Assembly (NCBI RefSeq): GCF_002157735.2
Contig: NZ_AP018689.1
Coordinates: 1,583,619-1,647,618 of the forward strand
Length of the DNA: 64,000 nucleotides
Reading direction: 5' to 3'
From: Vibrio aphrogenes
GTDB lineage: Bacteria; Pseudomonadota; Gammaproteobacteria; Enterobacterales; Vibrionaceae
Both the position numbers and the translations under genes were made by a program. Positions 28,958 through 38,030 of this stretch are shown piece by piece. A model generated the notes under the pieces. It did no database searches. It was not told the DNA's origin and was given only the letters and a program-made list of their open reading frames with translations. The stretch's first letter is position 1, and every line of letters starts with the position of its first letter.

Positions 28958-29296
28958 ATGTATATTCATCATGTTAATGATATCGACTGGCTGGTGATTA
29001 CCGCTTTTGAAGAGCTGAAAACTCTCTTTATTGAAGATGCCGGTACGATCCCTTCTTGCTTCTCTATTGCTAGCGAATTGAGCCTAATTGATCAAGCCAA
29101 GCGTACTTATGGATATTTGCCTCCACTCCGTGGCGTGATCACCGATACCGGTACTTTTCAGAGCCAAGACAATGAAGAAGATTTAAACCCACAGCTTGCC
29201 TGTCTCGTTGAGGGGCGTGGTCGGGTGTTTATCTATCACGGCGGCTTTGTGGCTTTTGTCGATGATGAGCAAACCTTTATTACTCGAATAGATTGA
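28958..29296 (+). CDS. Uncharacterised 112-aa protein
   Basis: I do not recognise the family. The 112-aa product is acidic and soluble with no signal peptide or membrane segment. It begins MYIHHVNDIDWLVITAFEEL and ends in an alternating hydrophobic stretch GRGRVFIYHGGFVAFVDDE, suggestive of a small beta-rich domain. The coding look is good (balanced composition, no rare-codon run), though the ribosome-binding site (CCGAGAA) is weak. It is a single-gene unit after a long gene-free stretch. No function is proposed. Confidence 0.65.
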   Translation: MYIHHVNDIDWLVITAFEELKTLFIEDAGTIPSCFSIASELSLIDQAKRTYGYLPPLRGVITDTGTFQSQDNEEDLNPQLACLVEGRGRVFIYHGGFVAFVDDEQTFITRID

Positions 29297-29453
29297 AAAT
29301 CATTTAGTTAGCTGACCGCTGTAAATTAAGCACGCAGATAAAACACACGGTGCGCTTATTTATCCACTGGTCACTTAAAATGGTGTCCTGTTTTAAAACC
29401 TCTCAACGATCTTCTTACTCCCACTCTTTCTACCATCATTTTTTATCACCATT

Positions 29454-29495
29454 AAAAAAGCCACTTTGTTACCATTAAATAGGCAACAAAGTGGC
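29454..29495 (-). terminator. Terminator after ycgN
   Basis: A perfect 11-bp stem (29460-29470 with 29485-29495), followed on the minus strand by T6. Confidence 0.85.
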
Positions 29496-29577
29496 GGCAA
29501 ATTGTCATAACAGAAAATGATATCGGCGTAAAAAGGCACTCACATAACGGACAAGCCCTTATCCAGCTTCATCTCAC

Positions 29578-30018
29578 TTATCTACGATGTGGGTGGTTCA
29601 AAATGTGATCTTCCCAATCCACGACATCGATTTCATAAACGACTTTATTGCGCACACTTTCTCCGGCGGCGTGCATCGCAGATTTCGAGCCGGTAATCAA
29701 CGGGTGCCATTGTGGTAATGTTTGCCCTTCGGCTAATAAGCGATAAGAACATGTCTCTGGTAACCAATTAAACTCTTCAATTTTATCACGAGTCAGCTTT
29801 AAACATTCTTCACCAGATTGAAAGCGGTTTGGGTAATCTTTACAGCTGCAGGTTTTACTATTCAGCCAGCTACAGGCAACATTGGTGTAATATACCTCAT
29901 CGCTGTCTTCGTCCATGAGTTTATGTAGGCAACATTTACCACAACCATCACATAGAGACTCCCATTCCTGCTCGCTCATTTGTTGTAATGTCTTTGCTTG
30001 CCAAAATGGAATTGTCAT
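29578..30018 (-). CDS. ycgN: YcgN family cysteine-cluster protein (UPF0260)
   Basis: A 146-aa protein with the cluster [16 protein letters not shown], then [21 protein letters not shown] and [15 protein letters not shown], the standard UPF0260 pattern. The cysteines probably bind a metal ion; the biochemical role is unknown. It is divergent from another cysteine-cluster gene 157 bp away. Its own terminator follows. Confidence 0.93.
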   Translation of the reverse strand: MTIPFWQAKTLQQMSEQEWESLCDGCGKCCLHKLMDEDSDEVYYTNVACSWLNSKTCSCKDYPNRFQSGEECLKLTRDKIEEFNWLPETCSYRLLAEGQTLPQWHPLITGSKSAMHAAGESVRNKVVYEIDVVDWEDHILNHPHRR

Positions 30019-30175
30019 AACCTGCCTACTTAAAAATAAATGGAACCAATACTCAATATAGGTTGCGCTTTATACGCCCATTCTGAATGAAATTCAAGTT
30101 ATGCTACTTTTTGAAAGGGTATTTTGCTACACTCTGCGGCCAATTTTCGCGCATATAAAGGTAGAGGAATAGTTT

Positions 30176-30424
30176 ATGGAATGCCGATTAGGTTGTGGAG
30201 CCTGTTGTATTGCCCCCAGTATTTCATCACCGATCCCAGGTATGCCTAATGGTAAACCCGCTGGTGTGCGTTGCATTCAATTGAATCAAGACAACTTATG
30301 TCAGTTATTTGGTCAACCTGAACGCCCAGCCGTCTGCCATGCATTTAAGGCAGAGAAAGCCATTTGTGGTCATTCTAATGCTGAAGCACTCGTGATTATT
30401 TCTGATTTAGAAAAGATGACCTAA
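30176..30424 (+). CDS. YkgJ family cysteine-cluster protein
   Basis: An 82-aa protein beginning MECRLGCGACCIAPSISSPIPGMPNGKPAGVRCIQL, with CQLFGQPERPAVCHAFKAEKAICG downstream. This is the short zinc/iron-chelating YkgJ form. Function unknown. AGAGGAATAG precedes the ATG. It faces ycgN head to head, and both proteins share the CxxCxxCC arrangement, suggesting related metal chemistry. Confidence 0.88.
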   Translation: MECRLGCGACCIAPSISSPIPGMPNGKPAGVRCIQLNQDNLCQLFGQPERPAVCHAFKAEKAICGHSNAEALVIISDLEKMT

Positions 30425-30525
30425 GCAAAAATCGAAACTTAATATCGGGTCGAATCATCAATACCTTTATCAAGTTTCGAGTTTAACTTATTATTTGAAA
30501 TATAAATTATTGTTTGAAATATAAC

Positions 30526-31125
30526 TTACAGTTTCAAACGTCCCAATAGTGAGTGCGATAACGTGGTGCCATCCACCAGCTCCAGCTCGCCTCCCATAGG
30601 AACGCCATGAGCAATTCGGCTGGCATTGACTTGATGGGCCTTACACAACTCCGCAATATAGTGCGCTGTCGCTTCCCCTTCTACCGTTGGGTTGGTTGCC
30701 AAAATCACTTCTTCAATATCACCCTGACTTAAACGGCGATCCAATAAGTCTAAGCCAATGTCACTTGGCCCGATCCCATCAAGGGGTGATAAATGTCCCA
30801 TCAGCACAAAATAACGGCCTGAATACTGGCCCGTCGCTTCAATAGCGGCAATGTCTGCTGGCGTTTCAACCACACAAATTTGCCCATTGGCTTGACGTTT
30901 TGGGTTGGTACAGATGTGACAAGTTTCATTTTCAGTAAATGTCCTACACTGATCGCAATGCCCTATCTCTGTCATTGCTTGAGATAACGCCTCTGCCAGT
31001 TGTAAGCCACCTTTCCGATTTCGCTGCAATAAATGAAAGGCCATACGTTGTGCTGATTTGGGTCCTACCCCAGGTAAGCAACGTAAGGCCTCCATCAATT
31101 GTTCCAGCATACTGCTTGTGCGCAT
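30526..31125 (-). CDS. recR: Recombination mediator RecR
   Basis: A 199-aa protein: helix-hairpin-helix [20 protein letters not shown], four-Cys zinc finger [16 protein letters not shown], and a Toprim domain beginning [19 protein letters not shown]. With RecF and RecO it loads RecA at gapped DNA. It is the last gene of the leftward dnaX-ybaB-recR run, 39 bp after ybaB, as in E. coli. Confidence 0.97.
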   Translation of the reverse strand: MRTSSMLEQLMEALRCLPGVGPKSAQRMAFHLLQRNRKGGLQLAEALSQAMTEIGHCDQCRTFTENETCHICTNPKRQANGQICVVETPADIAAIEATGQYSGRYFVLMGHLSPLDGIGPSDIGLDLLDRRLSQGDIEEVILATNPTVEGEATAHYIAELCKAHQVNASRIAHGVPMGGELELVDGTTLSHSLLGRLKL

Positions 31126-31164
31126 GTATGACTCTCTCGGGTCTATTGACCTTTGATGGTTAAA

Positions 31165-31500
31165 TTAAAATGGCATTTTCATACCTGGTGGTAATTGCAT
31201 ACCGCCAGTAATAGAAGCCATTTTCTCTTTTTGGGTTTCTTCGATACGACGAGAGGCGTCATTAAATGCCGCCGCAATTAAGTCTTCTAGCATTTCTTTG
31301 TCGTCTTCCATTAAACTTTCGTCAATGTCAACGCGGCGTACACTGTGGCTGCCTGTTACTGTTACTTTCACTAGGCCAGCACCAGATTCACCAACAATTT
31401 CCATGTTCGCGATTTCTTCTTGAAGCTTTTGCATACGCTCTTGCATTTGCTGGGCTTGCTTCATCATGTTGCCCATTCCGCCTTTACCAAACATGCTCAT
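31165..31500 (-). CDS. ybaB: Nucleoid-associated protein YbaB/EbfC
   Basis: A 111-aa YbaB/EbfC: Met/Gln-rich helix [24 protein letters not shown] and central [22 protein letters not shown]. It dimerises into a tweezer-like DNA-binding protein. It lies 111 bp after dnaX and just before recR, the conserved order. Confidence 0.96.
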   Translation of the reverse strand: MSMFGKGGMGNMMKQAQQMQERMQKLQEEIANMEIVGESGAGLVKVTVTGSHSVRRVDIDESLMEDDKEMLEDLIAAAFNDASRRIEETQKEKMASITGGMQLPPGMKMPF

Positions 31501-31611
31501 TTCTCGCTTGTTATCTAACTAGAATAAAATATTTAAGTTGGTTATTGGGTTAGAAAGATTGGATTTCAATCCTTCATTGACCAAGTGTTGCTTTTTCATA
31601 CAATGCTGATT

Positions 31612-33753
31612 TTAGATTGGACGTACACTATCCACATCCATTTCTGCAGCAAAACGCTTTTGCAAAAATTGCACGTTCGGATCACTTTCTAAACTTTCAA
31701 ATGCCTTGTGTAATTTATCTTGATAAAGCTTTTCTCTTAATTCTAGCGGTGTCATGCCTTGGTCGCTGACTTCCACCACTAATTCACAACTTTGTTGAAA
31801 GTGTGCCGATAATTCATCAACTAATTCTTGTTGAGCTTTCGGAGTATTCAAGTGTGCTTGTTCAGCACGAAGCCCAAGAACGATTTGATTCTCTTGCTTA
31901 CTAAATGTGGAATTTAAGGCTAATTGTTCCACCAGCTTTGCGGTATTCATTTTCGCAATGATGGCTGCCCATTCACTTTGAGCAATACTTTCTTGTAATA
32001 ACATCTCTGCCATTTCAGGCGTTTTAACGTGCTCTAACGCTTTTTTAATTTGCGAAGGCGTGAGCTCATTATTCTCTGCTTGCAATGGTGCTGGTTGTGA
32101 GGGTATCCATTGATAAGGTTGTTGCTCAGACGCGTTGTCGGTACTCGTAGTTGCTATTGATGTCGCAGACGACCCCTGCACAGCCTCAACTGCCGCTGCC
32201 GTATGCTTACTTGCGATACGATCAAGGACAGAGGTTTTAGCCGGTTTTGCAGACGTCGTATCAAACTTTTTTGAACGGTCGTTTCCTTGCGCACTCGCTT
32301 GTGTTGGTGCGGCTTTTAAATGCTCACGCTTACTGCGCAACTGATGTCTCAAGCCAGTTAATGGTGAAGCTGCGGAGCTTGGCTCTTGTGGTTGAGCTTG
32401 AACCGGTGGCTGAGAAACTGGCGCTTGTGGCGCTAACGACTGTGATGCTGATGGTTGCGAGCCTGTTGGTTGCGAGACTGCTGTCTGCGAAGTTGGAGCT
32501 TGCGAAGCAGGCCGTTGCGGTGCTTTGTTCATTGGCGCAGCCGGTGCATCGGTTTGCCTCATGTTCACTTGCTGATTCGCCATTGGCTTCGCTTTAGGGG
32601 CAGATTCCACCACTGGAATAGTATGTGCTTGTTGAGTTGGTTCAACAATGGCATTACCTGAGGTCACGGTCGCAGGCCGAAAAGCCAACATCCTCAGGAT
32701 CAACATTTCTGCCGCCATTTTTTCACTTGGCGCAAAAGGAAGGTCTTGTCGACCTTTAACAATAATTTGGTAATACAGTTGAATATCTTGTGGCGTCAAA
32801 GATTGGCTAAGTAACTCCACTCTTTCCGCATCTGGCTGTTCTTTATTTAAGCTGGCAGGTAGCGCTTGATACATCGCAATCCGATGCAGCTGTGTCGCTA
32901 ACTCTTTTAATAAACCATCCCAATCCGTGCCATTGGCTGCCAATTTTTCTAAGCAATCCATCGCGGTTTGTGGCTGCTTACTGCTAATGGCTTCCAATAA
33001 AAAGATTGCTTGTTCGGTATCTAAAGTACCAAGCATATTGGCAACGGTTGCATCATCAATATGGCCATTTCCAAGTGCAATCGCTTGGTCGGCTAAACTT
33101 AACGCATCACGCATACTGCCATCTGCAGCATGTGCGATCAGCCTCAAGGCGCGAGGTTCAGAAGTAATGCTCTCTTCACCTAACACATAATTAAGCTGTT
33201 CGTGTATCTGTTCTGAATTAATCGGTTTAAGATGAAATTGCAAACAACGCGATAAAATCGTGACCGGTAGCTTTTGTGGATCGGTGGTCGCGAGTAAAAA
33301 TTTCACATACTCAGGGGGCTCTTCTAATGTTTTCAATAAAGCATTGAAGCTGTGGCGCGATAACATGTGCACCTCATCAATGAGATACACCTTGAATCGG
33401 CCACGTGCTGGCTTGTATTGCACATTATCAAGCAACTCACGAGTGTCTTCCACTTTGGTGCGTGACGCTGCATCAATTTCTAATAAATCGACATAGCGCC
33501 CTTGGTCAATTTCGACACAACTGTCACAGACACCACAAGGGTTGTCCGTGATCCCGGTTTCACAGTTAAGCCCTTTTGCAAATAAACGACCAATAGAGGT
33601 TTTACCTACGCCTCGGGTACCACTAAACAAATACGCATGATGCAAGCGATTCTGTTTAAGGGCATTCTCTAACGCAGTAATGACATGGCTCTGGCCAACG
33701 ACATTTTCAAATTTGGTTGGTCGCCATTTTCGGGCTAACGCTAAATAACTCAT
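31612..33753 (-). CDS. dnaX: DNA polymerase III subunits tau and gamma
   Basis: The 713-aa tau subunit: AAA+ Walker A GTRGVGKTS (45-53), zinc-binding Cys64/73/76/79, DEVHMLSRHSFNALLKTLEEPP, a long Gln/Ala/Pro linker (about 365-480) and the tau C-terminal domain that binds the alpha subunit and DnaB. It is longer than E. coli tau (643 aa), mostly in the linker. A programmed -1 frameshift signal at codons 494-496 would give a gamma product of about 497 aa. First gene of the dnaX-ybaB-recR run, with apt upstream. Confidence 0.98.
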   Translation of the reverse strand: MSYLALARKWRPTKFENVVGQSHVITALENALKQNRLHHAYLFSGTRGVGKTSIGRLFAKGLNCETGITDNPCGVCDSCVEIDQGRYVDLLEIDAASRTKVEDTRELLDNVQYKPARGRFKVYLIDEVHMLSRHSFNALLKTLEEPPEYVKFLLATTDPQKLPVTILSRCLQFHLKPINSEQIHEQLNYVLGEESITSEPRALRLIAHAADGSMRDALSLADQAIALGNGHIDDATVANMLGTLDTEQAIFLLEAISSKQPQTAMDCLEKLAANGTDWDGLLKELATQLHRIAMYQALPASLNKEQPDAERVELLSQSLTPQDIQLYYQIIVKGRQDLPFAPSEKMAAEMLILRMLAFRPATVTSGNAIVEPTQQAHTIPVVESAPKAKPMANQQVNMRQTDAPAAPMNKAPQRPASQAPTSQTAVSQPTGSQPSASQSLAPQAPVSQPPVQAQPQEPSSAASPLTGLRHQLRSKREHLKAAPTQASAQGNDRSKKFDTTSAKPAKTSVLDRIASKHTAAAVEAVQGSSATSIATTSTDNASEQQPYQWIPSQPAPLQAENNELTPSQIKKALEHVKTPEMAEMLLQESIAQSEWAAIIAKMNTAKLVEQLALNSTFSKQENQIVLGLRAEQAHLNTPKAQQELVDELSAHFQQSCELVVEVSDQGMTPLELREKLYQDKLHKAFESLESDPNVQFLQKRFAAEMDVDSVRPI
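32215..32290 (-). promoter_or_regulatory. Programmed -1 ribosomal frameshift signal in dnaX
   Basis: The slippery heptamer A AAA AAG (32272-32266) is in the correct phase (TCA AAA AAG). An internal Shine-Dalgarno-like AAGGAA ends ten bases upstream. Downstream, GATACGA (32262-32256) pairs with TCGTATC (32221-32215). After slippage the -1 frame reads GTT TGA, giving Val and stop. Confidence 0.88.
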
Positions 33754-33806
33754 TAATGATTCCGGTTCAGTTGTTCCAACAGTGAAAGATACCGTGCTCG
33801 CGGCTA

Positions 33807-34352
33807 TTAGTGTCCTGCAAACTCACAAATGCTGTACACCGTTAAGTCCAATGCTTTTAATTTTTCCTCACCACCAATATCCGGTAGATTAATCACAAAG
33901 GCCGCATCCGTTACTTCACCGCCCAATTGGCGAATTAATTTTACGGTTGCTTCAATGGTGCCACCAGTGGCTAGCAGGTCATCGACCACTAAGACTTTAT
34001 CACCAGGTTGAATAGAGTCAGTGTGAATTTCTAGCACGTCAGTACCGTATTCAAGCTCATAAGATTGAGAAACGGTTTCGCGTGGCAATTTGCCGGGTTT
34101 ACGAACTGGGATAAAACCTAAACCTAATTCCAGCGCTAGAGGTGCACCAAATAAAAACCCACGGGCTTCCGTACCGACGATTTTAGTAAAACCTTTTGAT
34201 TGATACTGTTCAACCAATAATTGGATGGTTGCCTGATAGGCTTTAGCATCTTCCATTAAACTGGTCACATCGCGAAATAAGATGCCCGGCTTTGGATAAT
34301 CAGGGATGGTTTTAATGCTCGCTTGAATGAAAGCTTGAGTCTTTGTAGTCAT
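33807..34352 (-). CDS. apt: Adenine phosphoribosyltransferase
   Basis: A 181-aa phosphoribosyltransferase with [32 protein letters not shown] and PRPP-binding [13 protein letters not shown]. It converts adenine and PRPP to AMP for purine salvage. It sits just upstream of dnaX on the same strand (53-bp gap), as in E. coli. A short imperfect inverted repeat (about 34378-34405) lies in its leader. Confidence 0.97.
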   Translation of the reverse strand: MTTKTQAFIQASIKTIPDYPKPGILFRDVTSLMEDAKAYQATIQLLVEQYQSKGFTKIVGTEARGFLFGAPLALELGLGFIPVRKPGKLPRETVSQSYELEYGTDVLEIHTDSIQPGDKVLVVDDLLATGGTIEATVKLIRQLGGEVTDAAFVINLPDIGGEEKLKALDLTVYSICEFAGH

Positions 34353-34525
34353 AATCTATTTCTTATCTAAAATTAACTTTAAGGAGAATAATAACACTCC
34401 TAAAGCGTGGGAGTAATGATTTATATCCTGTCATTACAATATACGAACACAAAAGCTCCAATATAGAAGCAAGCTTTTAGCATTTCCTATACAAAGAGGC
34501 TGATGTGCCGCCTGAGATGGCGATG

Positions 34526-34960
34526 TTAGTGATTTTCACGAGGTTCATCAACCTCATGATCAGTTTCAAGAATGGGTAATCGATGAAAGCAAAACAATAA
34601 TATGGCATAACCGAGCACAAGACCTAACTTCATCCACCAAGCTGTCAGCATGATAAAGGAAAAGATAAAACTGAGACTCAACAGCAGATAACCGCGCTTT
34701 TTCATCTTTGCACTGACGGCTCGGTGTTGTTGCCAATTATCAATGATCGGCCCAAGATGAGGGTGGTGGTGAATCCAGTGATGGAATTTTTCATTGCTGC
34801 GAAGAAAACAAGCACTCGCAAGCAATAAAAAAGGGGTGGTAGGAAGTAAGGGCAAAAAGATCCCCAAAACGCCTAATATCAAGGCTAAGCCACCTACGGC
34901 GTTTAATAAAATTTTACGTATGATGGCTTTTATCCCTAAATAAACACTAAAAACAAGCAA
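34526..34960 (-). CDS. ybaN: YbaN family inner-membrane protein (DUF454)
   Basis: A protein of about 130-144 aa with three or four membrane segments and the DUF454 signature ALILGVLGIFLPLLPTTPFLLLASACFLRSNEKFHHWI. Function unknown. The start is unclear. The reading frame opens with a TTG at 34960, but alignment with E. coli YbaN (MQRIILIIIG) points to the region IIRKILLNAVG, where only ATC/ATA codons occur behind an AGGGAT. Next to apt as in E. coli. An unannotated small membrane ORF ends 39 bp upstream. Confidence 0.88.
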   Translation of the reverse strand: MLVFSVYLGIKAIIRKILLNAVGGLALILGVLGIFLPLLPTTPFLLLASACFLRSNEKFHHWIHHHPHLGPIIDNWQQHRAVSAKMKKRGYLLLSLSFIFSFIMLTAWWMKLGLVLGYAILLFCFHRLPILETDHEVDEPRENH

Positions 34961-34999
34961 TAGACCGCCTACTTAACTGCAAGATTTTTAGTGGTAACA

Positions 35000-35122
35000 C
35001 TAGTTTTGGCTAAGCAGGTTTATCCAAGTTAGTGTTGCAGGAAGTGTGGGTAAAAGTAAAGCTACTATGATCCCTAAAAAGTAAAAAAGATTAAACGGTT
35101 CCTTAAAATTGGTCTCTGCCAT
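35000..35122 (-). CDS. Small membrane protein ORF upstream of ybaN (40 aa)
   Basis: ATG at 35122 has AAGGG seven bases upstream. The product starts MAETNFKEPFNLFYF and carries one hydrophobic segment, GIIVALLLPTLPATLTW, then INLLSQN and a TAG stop. The Leu/Pro/Thr-rich segment resembles the LGIFLPLLPTTPFLLL part of neighbouring YbaN. It lies 39 bp before ybaN on the same strand, so they could be translated from one transcript. I do not recognise it; expression is untested. An ATG one codon earlier (35125) is possible. Confidence 0.5.
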   Translation of the reverse strand: MAETNFKEPFNLFYFLGIIVALLLPTLPATLTWINLLSQN

Positions 35123-35368
35123 CATTCATCCCTTCATTATCATGAAAGCCGCACTATAAAAGATAAAGTTGATGACAAAAACGGACAATCCAAAGGGTTA
35201 TTCCAAAGCTGAAAGCTACGTCACAAAACCCGTTGGCAAAAAGCTAAATCCTCAAAAGCCTAAATACTCACAAACCTAATACTCACAAATCAAGTGATAG
35301 GAACCTAACTTATGAATCAGTAACTCCAACATACAAAGTCAAATCAAGCTCATAAAACATCACCGTTA

Positions 35369-36469
35369 TTAATAACTAAGATTAGTGATCATTAATTTAA
35401 AACTTCGCACTCCTATTTCACTTAACACCAACTCCCCACCCTGTTTCATCGGCAAGTCGCTGGTCATAAAGTTACCTGTACACCCTTCACCTAATTTAAT
35501 TCCTTTTTCAATCACTTGTGCCGAGCCTGCGTGTGTCCAACGGCTTTTTAATCCAGCAGGTAAAATAGAAATACTGCCTTCAACCATATCAGCAATGCCA
35601 AATAACGCATTAATCGGTGCAGAACATTGAGTACAACTAATGCCTTTTTCTACCGCATCCGCCAAATCTTTTAAATCCGAATGACAACGTTTACGAGTTC
35701 TTAAAAAGTCATTAAATAATGCTCTTACTAACAAAGCTGAGCCCACACCATTGTCGCCACCATCAGAAGAATCCAACAAATAAAAGGCAAATCGACCATC
35801 CATTAACCAAGCATAATCAAACACTAAGGGCATCATTTCCGAAGGCTGTAAGACTAAGTAACTGCACTTCCAACCCCCTTGTTGGGTGTCCCGTTCAGGT
35901 TGAAGCGCTTGCAACAGATCTCGAGACGTCACAACATTGTCTTTTAAGTGATTTAAGTGCCAATACAGCTCTTTTTCTTGATCAATTTGCCCAGAATGAT
36001 CCAATTGAAACCATTGGCTTGAAAAGTCTCTGACAACACTAGGATTTGCGTGGGATTCAGAGAGTGTTGATTGAATTGCGGAGGTAAAATGTTCAAGGCG
36101 AGTGATGGGTTTGGTCAGGAAGTCTTTAATACCAAAACGGAGAACTTTTGCCACATCAGCCATATCTTCGGTCGCTGAGACCACAATCATAGGTAACATG
36201 GGAAATTGCCAACTGACTTCTTCCACTAATTCAATCCCGGTCATGATTGGCATATTCAAATCACAAATCATCAAATCGGGAACATGTTGGCGTAACGTTT
36301 TCAGAGCTTCAAGACCATCTTCCGCTTCAATGACCTCATAGCCTAATTGCCGCAAGTAAGTAGCCATCATAGAACGAAAAACAGAATCATCATCCACCAG
36401 CATAATTGTTTGCATTGCATTACCTAGGTCAGCATCAGGGGTTTGCATATAAGACACAAAATTATGCAT
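35369..36469 (-). CDS. rssB: RssB-like response regulator (sigma-S turnover adaptor)
   Basis: A 366-aa protein with an N-terminal receiver (acidic VDDD at 25-28, phospho-acceptor Asp70 in PDLMICDLNMP, SATEDMADVAKVLRFG, KPI) and a C-terminal degenerate PP2C-like domain. Segments such as LLQALQP, NGVGSALLVRALFND and the receiver motifs line up with E. coli RssB (337 aa), which hands RpoS to ClpXP. A CxxC (ISCTQCSAP) occurs in the effector domain. The start is ambiguous: ATG 36469 has AAGAGG ten bases upstream, and MQTIMLVDDD at 36415 is a shorter alternative. Confidence 0.82.
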   Translation of the reverse strand: MHNFVSYMQTPDADLGNAMQTIMLVDDDSVFRSMMATYLRQLGYEVIEAEDGLEALKTLRQHVPDLMICDLNMPIMTGIELVEEVSWQFPMLPMIVVSATEDMADVAKVLRFGIKDFLTKPITRLEHFTSAIQSTLSESHANPSVVRDFSSQWFQLDHSGQIDQEKELYWHLNHLKDNVVTSRDLLQALQPERDTQQGGWKCSYLVLQPSEMMPLVFDYAWLMDGRFAFYLLDSSDGGDNGVGSALLVRALFNDFLRTRKRCHSDLKDLADAVEKGISCTQCSAPINALFGIADMVEGSISILPAGLKSRWTHAGSAQVIEKGIKLGEGCTGNFMTSDLPMKQGGELVLSEIGVRSFKLMITNLSY

Positions 36470-36991
36470 ATTGGGATAACCTCTTAATCGTCAGTGAATC
36501 TCTAATACCATTCATATGAAAGGTGAAATTATCTCATCAACACGTTCATCAGCCAATCTATAGTGTGTGGTTATCAATATCTTGGCTTTTATAAGAATAA
36601 CTGCCGAGTTAAAAATACTTATTGTGAAACACGAGAATAAAACGATTTTTATGAGAATGATTGTTACGAAAACTAGAGCCTAAACACATCAAGTTTGTTC
36701 ACATAACCTACTTCAAAAGTAGTTATCAAAAAGAGTAAATTCAACTTACAACTCAGATTATTTTGAGGGGATCTCAAAAACAAATAATAATTGGAACTTT
36801 TATCAATAAGATTAGATGGCAGCTTGAAAATGAGAGATAAAAGATTGTATTTAAAACTAGCTGGCCTGATGATAAGGTCAAATAACAAGGATTTTTGATA
36901 ATACACAATCATTTTTGATATTGAACAACCAACTTTGTGGATGTTTGATTACACTAACCACTAACTCGATGTATTTATAAGTGCACATACC
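36470..36991. other. 522-bp AT-rich divergent region rssB/LysR gene
   Basis: It holds no supported gene. A leftward reading frame at 36673-36912 is low-complexity and lacks a ribosome-binding site. A short hairpin (AACTACTT/AAGTAGGTT near 36706-36726) was the only structure noticed. Promoters for both flanking genes must lie here. Confidence 0.5.
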
Positions 36992-37867
36992 ATGAAACTT
37001 GATGATTTGAATTTATTTCGACTAGTTGTAGACAATGGAAGTTACACGGCAACATCCCGTAAAACGAGTATCCCTGTTGCCACTATCACTCGTCGGATTC
37101 AAGCTTTAGAAGAAGGCTTAAACTTACGTTTACTCAATCGTAATGCGCGCAAGCTTTCACTTACCGAAGCTGGACAACGTTTCTACGATGAATGTTCACC
37201 TTTATTAAAGCACCTAGCAGAAACGACCGAAAGTATCTCAGATGAATGTCGAGGCGCATCTGGTAAATTGCGTATCTCCGCGCCTTCCAATACCGCCAAG
37301 CGCATGATCATGCCAATGCTGAATGAATTTATGGCCAAATATCCAGAGATTCGCATTGAGCTTTCTATGACCAATTACGCCGATCAACTTGATCCTACTG
37401 AGTGGGATGTGATCTTCCGTGTTGGCCCACAACGCGATTCCACCCTAATTGCACGTAAAATAAACCAAGTGAAAGATATTCTGGTCGCAAGCCCTAAATA
37501 CCTTGCTGACTGCGGTGATTTACACCACGCCGAAGATTTACGTCATCATGCCCTCTTAAAAGGCTTACCCCTCGTTAAGTGGCAACTGACTAACTCTCAA
37601 GGTGAAACCATTACAATAAATGAAAAAGGCCGTCTGGAAGCCAGCGAACTTAATGTGGTACGTAAAGCATGTACGTATGGATTGGGGATCAGTTTGATGC
37701 CAGATGTAATGATTGAAGCCTATTTACGTGAGGGTCGTTTAGTTCAAGTGCTGGATGACTGGAGCGCAAACTCACGTGATATTTATATGCTGTATAACCA
37801 CAAACATCATCAACCAGAAAAAGTTCGTCTCTTGATTGATTTTATTGCGCAGCACGAAGCGCTCTAA
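36992..37867 (+). CDS. LysR-family transcriptional regulator
   Basis: A 291-aa LysR-type regulator. The N-terminal winged helix-turn-helix spans KLDDLNLFRLVVDNGSYTATSRKTSIPVATITRRIQALEE...LTEAGQRFYDEC. The effector domain starts near GKLRISAPSNTAKRMIMPML, typical of the CrgA/AaeR-like branch. The target is not evident; it is divergent from rssB, a common arrangement for LysR genes but not proof of control. A bidirectional terminator separates it from purF. Confidence 0.9.
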   Translation: MKLDDLNLFRLVVDNGSYTATSRKTSIPVATITRRIQALEEGLNLRLLNRNARKLSLTEAGQRFYDECSPLLKHLAETTESISDECRGASGKLRISAPSNTAKRMIMPMLNEFMAKYPEIRIELSMTNYADQLDPTEWDVIFRVGPQRDSTLIARKINQVKDILVASPKYLADCGDLHHAEDLRHHALLKGLPLVKWQLTNSQGETITINEKGRLEASELNVVRKACTYGLGISLMPDVMIEAYLREGRLVQVLDDWSANSRDIYMLYNHKHHQPEKVRLLIDFIAQHEAL

Positions 37868-37895
37868 TCTCGCAACTACGACTCTCTCGTGAAAA

Positions 37896-37928
37896 CACAA
37901 AGCCAGAGCATTACACTCTGGCTTTCTA
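37896..37928. terminator. Bidirectional terminator between LysR gene and purF
   Basis: A perfect 10-bp stem AAAGCCAGAG/CTCTGGCTTT (37899-37908 with 37916-37925). Confidence 0.8.
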
Positions 37929-38030
37929 GTAGTAAACAAGCTATTGGTAAACAAGATTTGTCGTGGTCTCAAGCCCACTGTCGAGAAAGGCTAAGCCTGA
38001 TAAATATCAGACTTACGAACACATTCCCAA

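Noticed and set aside
36673-36912. 79-codon leftward ORF between rssB and the LysR gene
   Set aside because: AT-rich, Leu/Asn/Lys-biased, no ribosome-binding site; looks like chance in promoter DNA.
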